A stretch of 64,000 bases of DNA from Cranoglanis bouderius (taxonomy: Eukaryota; Chordata; Actinopteri; Siluriformes; Cranoglanididae), in contig CM042555.1 of assembly GCA_023630585.1 (NCBI GenBank), positions 15,289,501 through 15,353,500 of the forward strand, read 5' to 3'. The position numbers were made by a program, and so were the translations under genes. Numbering within the stretch: position 1 is the stretch's first letter; each line of letters starts with the position of its first letter. A model generated the notes under the pieces. It did not search any database. It saw only the letters and a list, made by a program, of their open reading frames with translations, and was not told the origin of the DNA. Of the stretch, positions 43,346-54,898 are shown piece by piece.

Positions 43346-43349
43346 TCCC

Positions 43350-43565
43350 CTTTGGGGGCGGCTATGCCTCAGGTGGTAGAGCAGGTTGTCCACTAATCAT
43401 AGGGTTGGTGGTTCGATTCAAGCCACTGAACCCCATGTTGCTCCCGATGGCAGGCAAGTGCCTTGCATGGTAGCTCTGCTGCCATTGGTGTTTGAATGGG
43501 TAAACGTGCTTTGAAGAACCGCGAAGGTTAAAAAGTGCTATATAAATGCCATTTACCATTACCAT
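43350..43565 (+). repeat. tRNA-derived SINE
   Basis: The head reads GGGGGCGGCTATGCCTCAGG with TGGTAGAGCAGG (A-box region) and GGTGGTTCGATTCAAGCC (B box), so an internal RNA polymerase III promoter is present. The body ends AGTGCTATATAAATGCCATT and a short ACCATTACCAT repeat. Length of about 215 bases suits a fish tRNA-headed SINE. Confidence 0.85.
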
Positions 43566-43920
43566 GCTTTAAAAGAATAATAATTCATGTTTCTTATCTG
43601 AGCTAAGCAAGAGAGTATCCTGCAACTATCTGTATCTGTTTAGTGCTCCAAATATCTGTCTCAGATTTAAACCCAATGGGTGGGTGGCACTAAGGATTAA
43701 TCTTATATCTAGATTAAATCAAGGTTTATCTAATAATTCTGTTCCACCAAACTTTAAACCTTGTTTAAAAATAAGCAGGCTTACATTTAAACCATCACTT
43801 TAATCCTGGATTTAATTTCAGAATAAACCTGGATTAACTATAATCTTGTTGCTCCATCACTTTAAGCTCAGATTTAAATTTCAGTTAGGGATTGAATTTA
43901 AACATGCTATTGAGGAGGTT
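43566..43920. other. probable left terminal region of a Harbinger element
   Basis: Repeated GATTAA/TTTAAACC motifs on both strands (for example TTTAAACCTTG and TTTAAACCATC) suggest terminal or subterminal repeats of the element that follows, but the exact ends were not found. Confidence 0.35.
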
Positions 43921-43931
43921 TAAATTGTCAA

Positions 43932-44725
43932 AATGGCAGCACTTATTTGGTGGATTGGTGAAAATGAGTTCCTCGCAGAAAAATAAGGGACCATCTCAAC
44001 CCTGTTGATTTTTATGATGGTGCTGAATTTTCAAACAGGTACCGATTCAGCAAGAAAACTGTGATTAGACAATTAGACATGGCAGTGAGCGAAATGCAGC
44101 CATACCACCCATGCTCCAGCTTTTAATAGCCTTACGCTTTTACACTGCTGGTTGTTTCCAAATGGTGGATGGGGACCTCTTTGGAGTACATAAATCAACT
44201 GTGAGCAGAATTGTTGGAAGAGTATCGGGGGCAATTGCAGCCTTGAAAAATCAGTTTATAAGATTTGCCCCAACAGGAGAAACATTTGCTGGATTTTATA
44301 GAAGAGCTGGTTTTCCAGGAGTTATACGCACAATTGACTGTACTCACATTCCCATTCAAAACCCAGGTGGAGAAAATGGAGAGCTGTTTCACAACAGGAA
44401 GGGCTATTGTTCCATCACCATTCAAGTTGTGTGTGATGAGAAGGCCCAAATCACCAACATTGTAGCTCGATGGCCAGGATCTACACATGACAGCAGGCTC
44501 TTTCATAACAGCCACCTCTGCACTCTGCTTGAAAGCCATGCATTTCAGGGCCACCTAGTAGGTGACAATGGATACCCCTGTCGTGCCTACTTGATGACCC
44601 CCATCCTAAACCCTTCAATGCAGCTAACATACTTTTGTGGGACGATGCCGTTGACTCCAGCTGGTCGGCAATGGAATCATCGGGTTCACAATCTGTTGCC
44701 GAATCATCTGTATAATTTTTTGTGA
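43932..44725 (+). pseudogene. PIF/Harbinger transposase, C-terminally truncated
   Basis: The N-terminal part (43932-44125, MAALIWWIGENEF) is broken by stops. An open part of 204 codons follows from 44111. It shows the HTH-like DLFGVHKSTVSRIVGRVSG, first Asp in VIRTIDCTHIPIQNPGG, second Asp in WPGSTHDSRLF and GDNGYPCRAYLMTP. In HARBI1-type enzymes a Glu block (in an IERAFG context) follows; here it is missing because the sequence diverges after ILNPSMQLTYF. The enzyme normally works with a Myb-like partner encoded by the same element. This copy cannot be active. Confidence 0.88.
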
Positions 44726-44870
44726 CAATGAATCTATTTCTTCAGTAGGGGGACCATCCCCAGTGAGAAATGTGTCCCTTCTCTCCTGTGCTGCATCTTT
44801 TTTTGCTTTCGCTTTGAGGTTTTTCCATCAGGCTTTCAGATTATTAACATCTTGCTTGAGCCCTTTGTAG
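44640..44870 (-). pseudogene. Harbinger Myb/SANT-like partner gene fragment
   Basis: The minus-strand reading in this interval resembles the trihelix/Myb-like accessory protein of PIF/Harbinger elements: WKNLKAKAKKDAAQERR and LTGDGPPTEEIDSLSQKI. It is convergent with the transposase, and its end replaces the missing C-terminus of that gene. Only the 3' part of the gene is present. Confidence 0.6.
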
Positions 44871-45082
44871 CCCTTTGTAGTCACTTGAGTCCTTTGTAGT
44901 CACTCAAGTGGAAGTGAAAGAGTTACATTGTTGCTGTTTACTTACACTGGAGAATTCACATATTTACAGGCTTATGAAATCCACACACGTTGCCGCAGTG
45001 TTTTCATTGCCTGCTTGATCAGTAACAGTCTCTCTACGTAGCAGTTTATAAAGACAGCTGACATTTTACAAGTTTATTTCCT
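44871..45082. other. junction between Harbinger and LINE
   Basis: Contains a short local duplication of AGCCCTTTGTAG/GTCACTTGAGTC units at about 44858-44905. No gene. Confidence 0.4.
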
Positions 45083-47709
45083 TTATCGGCAATCAATGTT
45101 TTGAATTTGATGCGTGAAGCTACTGGAAGCCAGTGAAGGGAGCGCAGCAACGGGGTGGTGTGAGAGAACGTAGGGAGGTTGAAAACAAGTCGTGCAGCAA
45201 ACATTCTGGATCATCTGCAGAGGACAGGTGGCACTCAAAGGTAGACCTGCCAGGAGCGAGTTGCAGTAGTCTAGTCTGGCAATGACAAGAGACTGCACAA
45301 GCAACTGAGTGGCCTGTGTTGTTAGAAATGGACGAATCCTTCTAATGTTGTAAAGAATAAACCGACAGGACCGTGTTAGATTAGAAATATGTGATGAAAA
45401 GGACAGTTGATTGTCCACGATTACCCCAAGGTTACGAGCAGTAGTTGAAGGAGAGATCATGGAGTTGTCTAAGAAGATCATGAGATCCTGGCATGGGGAC
45501 GAATCTCCTCGGATGAAGAGCAGTTCAGTTTTGCTGGGGTTGAGTTTCAGTTGATGAGCTGCCATCCACGATGAAATGTCCGTCAGACATGCTGTGATCC
45601 GGGCAGAAGCAGTGGTGTCTGAAGGAGGAAAGGAAAAGATAAATTGAGTATCATCAGCATAGCAATGGTAAGAGAACCCATGTGAGGAGATGACTTTGCC
45701 AAGAGAGTGGTATAAAGGGAAAAGAGGAGAGGACCAAGTACTGAGCCTTGTGGGACACCAGTAGAGAGTCTGCGAGGTGCAGATGTTGATCCCCCCATGA
45801 TACCAGATACAAATGACCTTCCAAGTATGAAGCAAACCACTGCCATGCTGCTCCACAAATTCCAAGACTCTTGAGGGTAGTCAGGAGAATCTTGTGGTTG
45901 ACTGTGTCAAATGCAGCAGACAGGTCAAGCAGGATGAGGACAGAGGACAGTTTGGCTGATCTGGCAGCATGAAGTTTTTCAGTGACGGCCAAGAGGGTAG
46001 TCTCTGTGGAGCGTGCTGCTTTAAAGCCAAACTGGTATGGATCTTGAAGAGAATGGAAAGGAAAGAGAGACGTGATACCGGTCTGTAGTTGCTGATGTCT
46101 GAGGGATCCAGTAAAGGCTTCTTCAGGATGGGAGTAACCCGTGCTTTCTTGAAGGAAGCTGGAACTTGGCCAGATGACAGGGAACCATTGATGATTGTAG
46201 AGATGAAGGGCAGAAGGTCAGGTAGGATGGTCTGGAGCAATGTGGAGGGAATTGGATCCAGTGGGCAGGTGGTAGGGTTGCAGGACAGGATGACTTCTTG
46301 AATCTCCTGTGTTGCTAGGGTAGAAAAATGTGACAGAGAAGGAGGAGACACCTGTGTGAGAATAGAATTAGTCTGGGTAGAGATGAAGGTCTCGCAGATT
46401 TCCTTAATCTTCTCATCATAGAAGAAGGCAAAGTCTTCTGCAAACAGCGAGGAAGAAGCAGGTGAAGCCAGAGGGTTGAGAAGTGATGAGAAGATGTTGT
46501 GGAGCTTGCAAGGATCTTTGGCAGATGATTCAAGCTTTTCCTTGTAGAAGGCAGTCTTGGCAGAAGTCACATCCAATGAGAACTGAGACAAGAGAGCGCA
46601 GTAAGAGGCAAGATCTGTGTCAAGATGCGTTTTCCTCCACCTTCTCTCTGCTGATCTCAGTTCTCTTCTACAGCTGCGCAACATGTCCAACAGCCAAGGA
46701 GCAGGGCAAGAAGTCTTCCTAGATTTGGTAAACAGAGGAAAAAGATGATCCATGGTTGAGGAGAGAGAGGATAGGAAAGTGTCAGTGGCTGAGTCTAAGG
46801 GTAGAGAAGAAAAGGAATGAGGGTCAGGGAGCGATGAAAGGGTGCAAGAAGTTACAGAGGAACGGGGGACAGAGTGAAGGTTCTGACGGGTTACAGAAAG
46901 GTGTTGGTATTGGAAGAAATAGGAAGAAAAAAACTGAACGATACCAGGTGATGATCGGAGGTGTGAAGTGGGGTGGTGGTCATGTTCGTGGCTGTAGAAG
47001 GACGAGTGAAGACGAGATCCAAGACATTTCCTCCTTTGTGTGTGGGAGGAGAACTGTTGAAGGTCAGTGCAAAGGAATCCATAAGAGGCAGAAGGCAGGA
47101 GGAGTGAAGTTTCTCAGACAGAAGTTTGAAGTCGCCAAGGACAGTCAGAGGAGTGTCATCGGTAGGGATGGAACTAAGTAGCGTATCCATCTCATCCAGG
47201 AACTTACCCAGTAGACCAGGAGGACAATAAATGAAAACAATTAAGAGGTTGATTGGAGAGGTGACTGAAACTGCGTGAAATTCAAAGAGATGGTTAAATG
47301 AGACATAGGTAGAGGTGTGAAACACCATCTCCGAGACAACAAAAGACCTGTGCCAACACCTCTGCCTGTTTCTCATGGTGTATGAGAGAAGGCATAGGCA
47401 GAGGCTAAAGCAGCAGGTGTGGCAGAATGCTGTGGTGAAATCCAGGTCTCAGTGAGTGCCAGGAAATCCAAACAGTAGTGGGTGGATAAAGCTGGGATGA
47501 AATCAGCTTTCTTCACAGCAGATTGGCAATTCCAGAGCCCACTTACCAAACTCACTTGTTTGAGATTGAGACAACAGAGGAGTGTAGATGAGATTGCTGG
47601 AAGCGCGTAGATGAGATTGCTGGAAGCGCATTCTCTGCTTTGTGGGTGAAAGTGCCTGGGCCTGTGAGGGGTGACAACAGCAATAGGAGTGAAGCACATG
47701 ACTAAACAT
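45083..47709 (-). pseudogene. L2-type LINE, ORF2 in several frames (minus)
   Basis: Read on the minus strand: an APE endonuclease start with DFLALTETWISPQHSATP at about 47400-47500; YCPPGLLGKFLDEMDTL and VLGDFKLLS at 47100-47230; TSDHHLVSFSFFLP at about 46920; linker; then reverse transcriptase blocks NPTTCPLDPIPSTLLQ, ILKKPLLDPSDISNYRPVS, LILLDLSAAFDTVNHKILL, STGVPQGSVLGPLLFSLY and the catalytic HCYADDTQF (about 45650). The thumb region ends near 45083 and the 3' UTR is absent. Frame changes at about 46020, 45700 and 46890 disrupt the ORF. The domain order is that of L2/CR1-group LINEs, which copy themselves by target-primed reverse transcription. Confidence 0.9.
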
Positions 47710-48175
47710 AAAGCATAGTAGGGTTAATTTCCTAGGGGAAAGAGTCAGTTTACAAAGAACCAGTTATTTAGAGAGAGTTCTACAAACAAACCTTCAATAA
47801 GGCACTTAGCCCTGCCCACAATTCACACCTTAAGGTAGACTGACACTATACTGATTATGCACTATAGACAAAGACTAGCCAATCAACTGTGCTAAACAAC
47901 AACAACAACAACAGCTATGACTCTAGATTCAGCTAGGGTTTAAGTTACAGTACACAAAATTACAATCCTACCTCACCAGAAGAGAAGAAATTAAAGATGA
48001 GACTTAAAGCACACTGAGTATTGAGCTGAGTACACCTTCAATATATATCATTGGAAAAAACTGACTGGCTTTTAAATGTTGGAACACAGTTCAAAAGTTA
48101 TTACCATCAACATACAATCAGTGTAGTGTGCTAAATTTCACCAGACAGTTGTATGGGCTGCCATAGACACCATAG
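47710..48175. other. intergenic, no gene
   Basis: The left part may be the 5' UTR of the minus-strand LINE. Nothing else was recognised. Confidence 0.4.
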
Positions 48176-48252
48176 CCAGAAGAAGAAGAAAAAGAGGAAG
48201 GAGGAGAAGAAGAAGAAGAAGAAGAAGAAGAAGAAGAAGAAGAAGAAGAAAA
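48176..48252. repeat. (GAA)n microsatellite
   Basis: A purine-only AGAAGA run of about 75 bases, interrupted early by GAGGAAGGAGG. A pure purine tract can form triplex DNA. Confidence 0.95.
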
Positions 48253-48514
48253 GGTAGAATAACAATTGGGTGCCCAAGCACCTTCGGTAATAATAATAAT
48301 GCATTAAATAAAGCACTTTGAAAATAGTACAAAAAGTGATTGGACACTTCAGGTTTTGGGCTAGTTTCAGCTTTCGTTGGGTTGCTAGCTTTATTAGCTA
48401 TCAATGTCTGCACTGTTTGCAAGTTAGCTCTTTGCACTTGTGTTGGTCAATAGTGCCACTCACTTTTCATTCTCCCTGCCATTTTAGGTTCTCCCTCAGT
48501 GCCATTGATATTTA

Positions 48515-49879
48515 CAGTGGGGGAAAAAGTATTTGATCCCCTGCTGATTTTGTACGTTTGCCCACTGACAAATAAATGATCAGTCTATAATTTTAATGGT
48601 AGGTGTATTTTAACAGTGAGAGACAGAATAACAAAAAAAAAAATCCAGAAAAACGCATTTCAAAAAAGTTATAAATTGATTTTCATTTTAATGAGGGAAA
48701 TAAGTATTTGACCCCTTCGACTTAGTACTTGGTGGCAAAACCCTTGTTGGCAATCACGGAGGTCAGACGTTTCTTGTAGTTGGCCACCAGGTTTGCACAC
48801 ATATCAGGAGAGATTTTGTCCCACTCCTCTTTGCAGATCCTCTCCAAGTCATTAAGGTCATTTTCAATGCCCTGGCTGAGGGAAGGAGGTTCTCACCCAA
48901 GATTTGACGGTACATGGCCCCGTCCATCGTCCCTTTGATGTGGTGCAGTTGTCCTGTCCCCTTAGCAGAAAAACACCCCCAAAGCATAATGTTCCCACCT
49001 CCATGTTTGACGGTGGGGATGGTGTTATGACTTGGGTTCATAGGCAGCATTCCTCCTCCTCCAAACACGGCGAATTGAATTGATGCCAAAGAGATCTGAC
49101 CACACCTGACCACAACACTTTCACCCAGTTCTCCTCTGAATCATTCAGGTAAACTTCAGACGGGCCTGTACATGTGCTTTCTTGAACAGGGGGACCTTGT
49201 GGGCGCTGCAGGATTTCAGTCCTTCACGGCGTAGTGTGTTACCAATTGTTTTCTTGGTGATTATGGTCCCAGCTGCCTTGAGATCATTAACAAGATCCTC
49301 CCATGTAGTTCTTGGCTGATTCCTCACCGTTCTCATGATCATTGAAACTCCACGAGGTGAGATCTTGCATGGAGCCCCAGACCGAAGGAGACAGACAGTT
49401 TCTTCCATTTGAGAATAATCAAATAACTGTTGTCACCTTCTCACCAAGCTGCTTGGCGATGGTCTTGTAGCCCATTCCAGCCTTGTGTAGGTCTACAATC
49501 TTGTCCCTGACATTCTTGGACAGCTCTTTGGTCTTGGCCATGGTGGATAGTTTGGAATCTGATTGATTGATTGCTTCTGTGGACAGGTGTCTTTTTACAG
49601 GTAACAAACTGAGATTAGGAGCACTTCCTTTAAGAGAGTGATCCTAATCTCTCCCCTATCAATCTTGCTGATTGATAGGGGATCAAATACTTATTTCCCT
49701 CATTAAAATGCAAATCAATTTATAACTTTTTTGAAATGCATTTTTCTGAATTTTTTTTGTTGTTATTCTGTCTCTCACTGTTAAAATACACCTACCATTA
49801 AAATTATAGACTGATCATTGCTTTGTCAGTGGGCAAACATACAAAATCAGCAGGGGATCAAATACTTTTTCCCCCACTG
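48515..49879 (-). mobile_element. Tc1-like element with long inverted repeats
   Basis: Ends CAGTGGGGGAAAAAGTATTT at 48515 and AAATACTTTTTCCCCCACTG ending at 49879, with TA on both sides. About 180-200 bases at each end are inverted copies (for example ATTTTAATGGTAGGTGTATT on the left and its inverse on the right). Confidence 0.93.
48722..49541 (-). pseudogene. Tc1-like transposase with catalytic core deleted
   Basis: Starts MAKTKELSKNVRDKIVDLHK at 49541 (HTH), then GAPCKISPRGVSMI (GRPRK-equivalent linker) and RTTWEDLVNDLKAAG. The first catalytic block near 49100-49130 is damaged. The GGGNIMLWGCFSAKGTGQL block is intact. After LLPSARALKM the sequence jumps to NDLERICKEEW-type sequence near 48840, omitting the second Asp and the Glu. 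The tail runs to a TAA at 48722-48724. At least two frameshifts (49410, 49130) add to the damage. Confidence 0.88.
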
Positions 49880-50011
49880 TAATTATAATTACACCAAATT
49901 AAATTATACTGTTCCTTTATTTTTATTAATAATTTTGCGCTAACATTTCCATTTGTTGTAGCTAGTCTTATTTACATTCTCACTCGAACACTGCTGTTTA
50001 AAGCCGACAAC
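49880..50011. other. LINE 5' leader
   Basis: GC content rises toward the ORF1 start and includes CACTCGAACACTGCTG; probably the 5' UTR of the LINE that follows. Confidence 0.4.
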
Positions 50012-50883
50012 ATGTCGGATGATTCTTTACCTTTGATTGCAGGTGAGGACACGTTCGAATTGCACACGGTGCAGTTGGAGTTGGAGGCCGTGGAGAAGCA
50101 GATCCGCGACCTAATAAAGAAGCAGGCCCAGCTGCGTGAACGGAGAGCCGCGCTAGAGACGTCTCGCGCTGACGCTCACAAAAGCATGGTAAGCTCACGG
50201 CGTGATACAATCACTCCCACCACCTCTACTCCATGCGTTTCTCTGCACAGGGCCCATGCACCCAGGACGCAACCAGCCCAGGTCTCCTTCACTCCGGCGC
50301 CGACTCACCACGGACCTTGGGTGCACCAGCGGCGGAAGGCGCGGACCAGACACCAGGCGAGGACCTCTCCCCCTCCACCACCCCCAGTCTTCGAGATCGC
50401 CACCCCCAGTCTTCGAGATCGCCACCAGAAACCGCTTCGCCCCTCTCCACAAGACCAAACCTTACCCCCCTTTTCTGGCGCTCGTGTTCTTGATGTCGCT
50501 GCGCAGGTACCCGCGATTCTGAAGGATGCCAAGAACACCGGAGCTGTCGTGCTTCACGTGGGGGTGAACGACATCAGGCTACGTCAGACGGAAATCCTGA
50601 AGAGGGACTTCGGCAGCCTGATCGAGACGGTACGCCCACGACAAAGATCATCGTGTCTGGACCTCTCCCCACATACAGACGTGGACTTGAAAGGTTCAGT
50701 AGACTTTTCGCTTTAAACGAATGGTTAATTACATGGTGTAATGAACAGAAACTGCTCTTTATAAATAACTGGAATCTTTTCTGGGAGCGTCCTAAATTGT
50801 TCCGCGCTGATGGCCTGCACCCCAGCAGACTCGGAGCGGATCTCCTCTCAGACAACATCTCCAAGACACTACACACCATATGA
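50012..50883 (+). pseudogene. LINE ORF1 with coiled coil and SGNH esterase domain, frameshifted
   Basis: ORF1 starts MSDDSLPLIAGEDTFELHTV. A predicted coiled coil follows (LEAVEKQIRDLIKKQAQLRE). Next comes a Pro/Arg-rich spacer with a short duplicated unit encoding SLRDRH (50390-50425). Then the hydrolase part appears: VVLHVGVNDIRLRQTEI holds the GxND block III. After a frameshift at about 50640 the reading continues in 50653-50883 with SGPLPTYRRGLERFSRLFA and the DGLHPSRLGADLLS block that supplies the catalytic Asp-x-x-His. This esterase-type ORF1 is known from CR1- and some L2-group LINEs and is thought to help RNP or membrane association. High GC marks it off from the surroundings. Confidence 0.8.
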
Positions 50884-50982
50884 CTCGTAAGTACTACTTC
50901 AAATAACAATAACAGCTATGATGGTCAATGTTCGAATTACTTAAATGACAATACGACATCTGTAGTTTATCCTATAAAGACT

Positions 50983-53923
50983 GTGTCTGTATATAGAAAT
51001 TTTCAGAAAGTTTGTTTTAGTAACCTAATTAACATAAAATTAGACCATACTGAACACACAGCCAGCACCTTTGATCTGAAGCTAGGACTGTTAAATATTA
51101 GACCTCTTATGTCTAAAGCACTTATTGTTAATGAAACCATTACTGATCAGGAATTTAATATAATGTGTTTAACAGAAACATGGATTAAACCAAAGGAGTA
51201 CATAGCATTTAATGAAGCCAGTCCTCCTGGATATAGCTATATACATCAGCCCCGTCTAACTGGCAGAGGAGGAGGTGTTGCACTCATTTATAATGAAAAT
51301 CTAGGCGTCACACAAAAACCTAGCCATAAGTTCAACTCCTTTGAAGTTCTTCATACTAGTATAACATATGTAACCACTAAAATAAGTCTACTGAGTCGAT
51401 TCCACTTATTATTATTTACAGACCCCCAGGGCCATACTCTGAATTTCTTGGTCAATTCGCAGTTTTATCTCGAACCTGGTTGTTTCTTTAGACAAAGCAT
51501 TAATTGTCGGTGACTTTAATATTCATTTTGATAACCCGGAAGATCCTCTGAGAACAGTGGTTGTGTCTATTCTAGATTCAGTAGGGGTCAATCAGAATAT
51601 AATAGGGCCCACTCATAATGGTGGTCACACTCTTGACATTATACTAACATACGGATAAAATATAGAAAATATAGTCACATTTCCGCAGTCTGAAGCTATC
51701 TCAGATCATTATCTCATCTCGTGTAAATTGCGTATTGATCATAATATATGCACTTTGCCACGCTACTGTGTCAAACATACATTCACGTCAGCTATTGCAC
51801 AGAGTTTTATCAATAACCTCCCAGAGATATCAACTATGATTCGATTACCGTGTGATCCCATAGAACTTGATCAGAAAGCCTAGAGTCAATGTTCCGCTAC
51901 ACGTTAGATAAGGTAGCTCCACTTAAAAGAAAAATAATTAGAGAGAAAAAACTAGCACCCTGGTATAATGATCACACACGCACCTTAAAACAGATCACTC
52001 GACAATTAGAACGTAAATGGCGTCAAACCAAATTGGTAGTATTTCAAACAGCATGGAAGGAGAGCCTCCTGAACTATAGGAAATCTCTTAGTGCTGCTAA
52101 ATCAGTCTATCTCTCTACCTTAATTGAAGATAACAAAAATAATCCTAGATTCTTATTTAATACTATAGCAAAATTAACTAGGAATAAAACCGCCACAGTA
52201 ACAGGCACACAATCATTATATAGCAGTGATGATTTCATGAGTTTTTTTTATTGGCAAAATTGAAAATATTAGACAAGAAATTCAGACTATTAATTTAAAA
52301 CCAGACAGTCTAACTAACCCTGTAGACAATAATATAGCAATATCAGATCAACGATTAGAGTGCTTTACTCCCCTTAGAGAGACCGAACTAATTTCATTAA
52401 TTTCTTCTTCAAAACCATCAACTTGTATACTAGATCCCTTACCTACATGTTTCTCCAAACAGATTATTCCAGAAATAATCAAACCCCTTCTAAAAATAAT
52501 CAACTCTCCCCTTAGCACTGGCTATGTACCTAAATCATTTAAACTAGCAGTTATCAAACCCCTGATTAAAAAACCTGACCTTGACTCCTGTCAATTGTCC
52601 AGCTATAGGCCAATATCAAATCTCCCCTTTATCTCCAAGATCTTAGAAAAGGTTGTAGCACAGCAGCTATGCTCGTACCTAAATAGGAATAACATTCATG
52701 AAATATATCAGTCAGGATTTAGGCCTCATCATAGCACAGAGACAGCACTGGTTAAACTGGTAAATGACCTACTGATAGGCTCTGATCAGGGTTGTGTCTC
52801 CATGCTTGTGTTGCTTGACCTTAGTGCAGCTTTTGATACAACTGATCATACTATTCTCCTTGGTAGACTAGAAAACATTGTTGGCATTAAGGGAACGGCT
52901 CTCTCCTGGCTCAGGTCTTATTTGACTGATTGTCATCAGTTCGTAGATGTAAATGGTGAATTCTCTATGCATACTGAGGTAAAGTTTGGTGTTCCGCAAG
53001 GTTCTGTTTTAGACCCACTGCTTTTTTCTTTATGTATGCTACCTCTGGGTCAAATTATTCATAAACATGGAATTAGCTTCCACTGTTATGCTGATGACAC
53101 ACAGTTGTATGTTTCAGCAAAGCCAGATGACAGACACCAGTGTAATAAAGTCGAGGAATGTGTAATTACATTAGACAGTGGATGCTTATTAACTTCCTCT
53201 TACTAAATTCTGACAAGACAGAAGTACTTATACTAGGACCACATGCAGCTAGAAGTAAGTTTTCTAATTATATAGTAACTCTGGATGGCCTTTCTGTTTC
53301 ATCATGTGCAGCTGTAAAAGACCTTGGTGTGATTATTGACTCCAGTCTTTCCTTTGATGCCCACGTAGGTAATATTACTACTTCTTTCACCTCAGAAATA
53401 TTGCTAAGATAAGAAATATATTGTCACTACATGATGCAGAAAAATTAGTCCATGCTTTCGTCACCTCTAGGTTGGATTATTGTAATGCCTTACTGTCTGG
53501 ATGTTCCAGTAGGAGCATAAAAAACTCCAGTTAGTCCAGAATGCAGCTGTAAGAGTCATTACTAGAACTAGAAGATATGACCACATCACTCCTATCTTAT
53601 CCACACTGCATTGGCTCCCAGTGAAATTTCACATTGATTATAAAATACTACTATTGACTTATAAAGCACTAAATGGCCTCGCGCCACAGTGCTTAAGTGA
53701 ACTTTTGGTCTTTTATGATCCGCCACGCCTACTTCGATCAAAAGGCGCAGGCTATTTGTCGGTACCTCGAATAGTGAAGGCTACAGCAGGGAGAAGAGCT
53801 TTCTCTTCCAAAGCCCCACAGTTATGGAACAGCCTTCCAATCAGTGTTCGGGACTCAGACCCAGTCTCAGTGTTTAAGTCTAGGCTGAAAACATATTTGT
53901 TTAGTCAAGCTTTTTGTGAATAG
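50983..53923 (+). pseudogene. L2-type LINE ORF2 (endonuclease and reverse transcriptase), degraded
   Basis: Endonuclease: KLGLLNIRPLMSKALIVNE, MCLTETWIKPKEY, GRGGGVALIY, then after a frameshift IVGDFNIHFDNPEDPL and SEAISDHYLISC. Linker: DKVAPLKRKIIREKKLAPWY, LERKWRQTKL. Reverse transcriptase: KLAVIKPLIKKPDLD, SSYRPISNLPFISKILEKVV, FRPHHSTETALVKLV, LLDLSAAFDTTDHTIL, VPQGSVLDPLLFSL and the catalytic SFHCYADDTQLY at about 53080-53110, followed by LNSDKTEVLILGP. C-terminus: LHWLPVKFHIDYKILLLTYK and FKSRLKTYLFSQAF, with a TAG at about 53921. Frameshifts at about 51430, 51880, 52250, 53160 and 53390, and a TAA at 51657, break the ORF. This is the most complete LINE in the window. Confidence 0.9.
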
Positions 53924-54410
53924 TTTTTTTCTTAGGTAAAGGAGCAGATCTAGAGGTCTCACAGGCATAGTGTGTTGTGGTGAACTGGGATGTTTGGATG
54001 CTGTCGCCCCCCCACTTTCACAAGTTCACCCAGGTTTGTTGATGGTGGAGTGGCTTGCTGCCTTATGTCCCAGGGAGCCCTCATGTCTGTGTTACCTTCT
54101 GGCTCTCCCTTTTAGTTATGATGTCATAGCTAGTCTTGCCGGAGTCCCTGCTTGCACTCACACAAAGTACACTGTCCTTAACCATTACAGGACAATAAGC
54201 ATAACTAATAATCAATCTCTCTCTCTCTCTCCCTCTCTCTGTCGAGCTACACTTGATACTCCTGAGATGCCAATGATTCCGACCCCTTCTGCTCTCCGGA
54301 CCTGTCTGATCGATCCTGATGCCCTACTTCTGGTTGGAGTTCTCATCAAGTGGAAGTCACATGCTGCTGCTGAGGATGGCCCCACATGGCAGTACAAATG
54401 CTAATTTTAA
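53924..54410 (+). mobile_element. LINE 3' UTR, 3'-truncated
   Basis: Matches the 3' UTR at 24.2-24.8 kb (minus) and 63.4 kb. A CT-rich run lies at 54213-54240. The match stops at GATGGCCCCACATGGCAG, so the usual long tail ending in the GCTGCTTTGGGACAATG block is missing here. Confidence 0.75.
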
Positions 54411-54896
54411 TTGTATGATTGCTGGCTCAGCATAACATCCACTTACCCCCTGTTAACTTGGTCTCACACAATGTAAGTACACAATGTACGCATGTTGAAT
54501 TCACACTGAATTATGGGCAGAAAATTCACAATTGTGGGAATTCAAATTAAAAGTCTAAAAATACAACTCATGACTCAAGATAATTAGGAAAAATGGCATA
54601 TACAATAAGCATTTTTGTAAAATGTGGTCCAGAAGATTAATTTCTACTTCCATCATATCACTAAATATCCAGATTTTACCAATCACAATTCCCTCACTCA
54701 TTCACATTCTTATGTTCTTGACTGTCATAAATTCCCCATCTCAGCGTGAAGCATATTCCCCAGTGTGGCAAGCATTGTTCTCTTTTGTTTTGAGTTTGTC
54801 ACGTGCTAGTACATTTGTCCAGGGGTTCGGTGTATATCTCCTGAGTAGTTTGTCTGTTTTTACTCTCATGTGTCTTTGTCTCATTGCAAAATTGTT
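54411..54896. other. spacer, no gene
   Basis: Nothing recognisable between the LINE and Tc1 copy D. Confidence 0.4.
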
Positions 54897-54898
54897 TA

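Noticed and set aside
43362..43430. Possible functional tRNA gene
   Set aside because: A- and B-box-like motifs are present, but the sequence continues into a SINE body and lacks a complete cloverleaf acceptor pairing.
44195..44554. 119-aa minus frame
   Set aside because: It is antisense to the Harbinger transposase catalytic region.
46756..47181. 141-aa plus frame rich in Arg/Gly/Lys
   Set aside because: It is antisense to the L2 endonuclease region; composition reflects the complementary Pro/Ser-rich coding.
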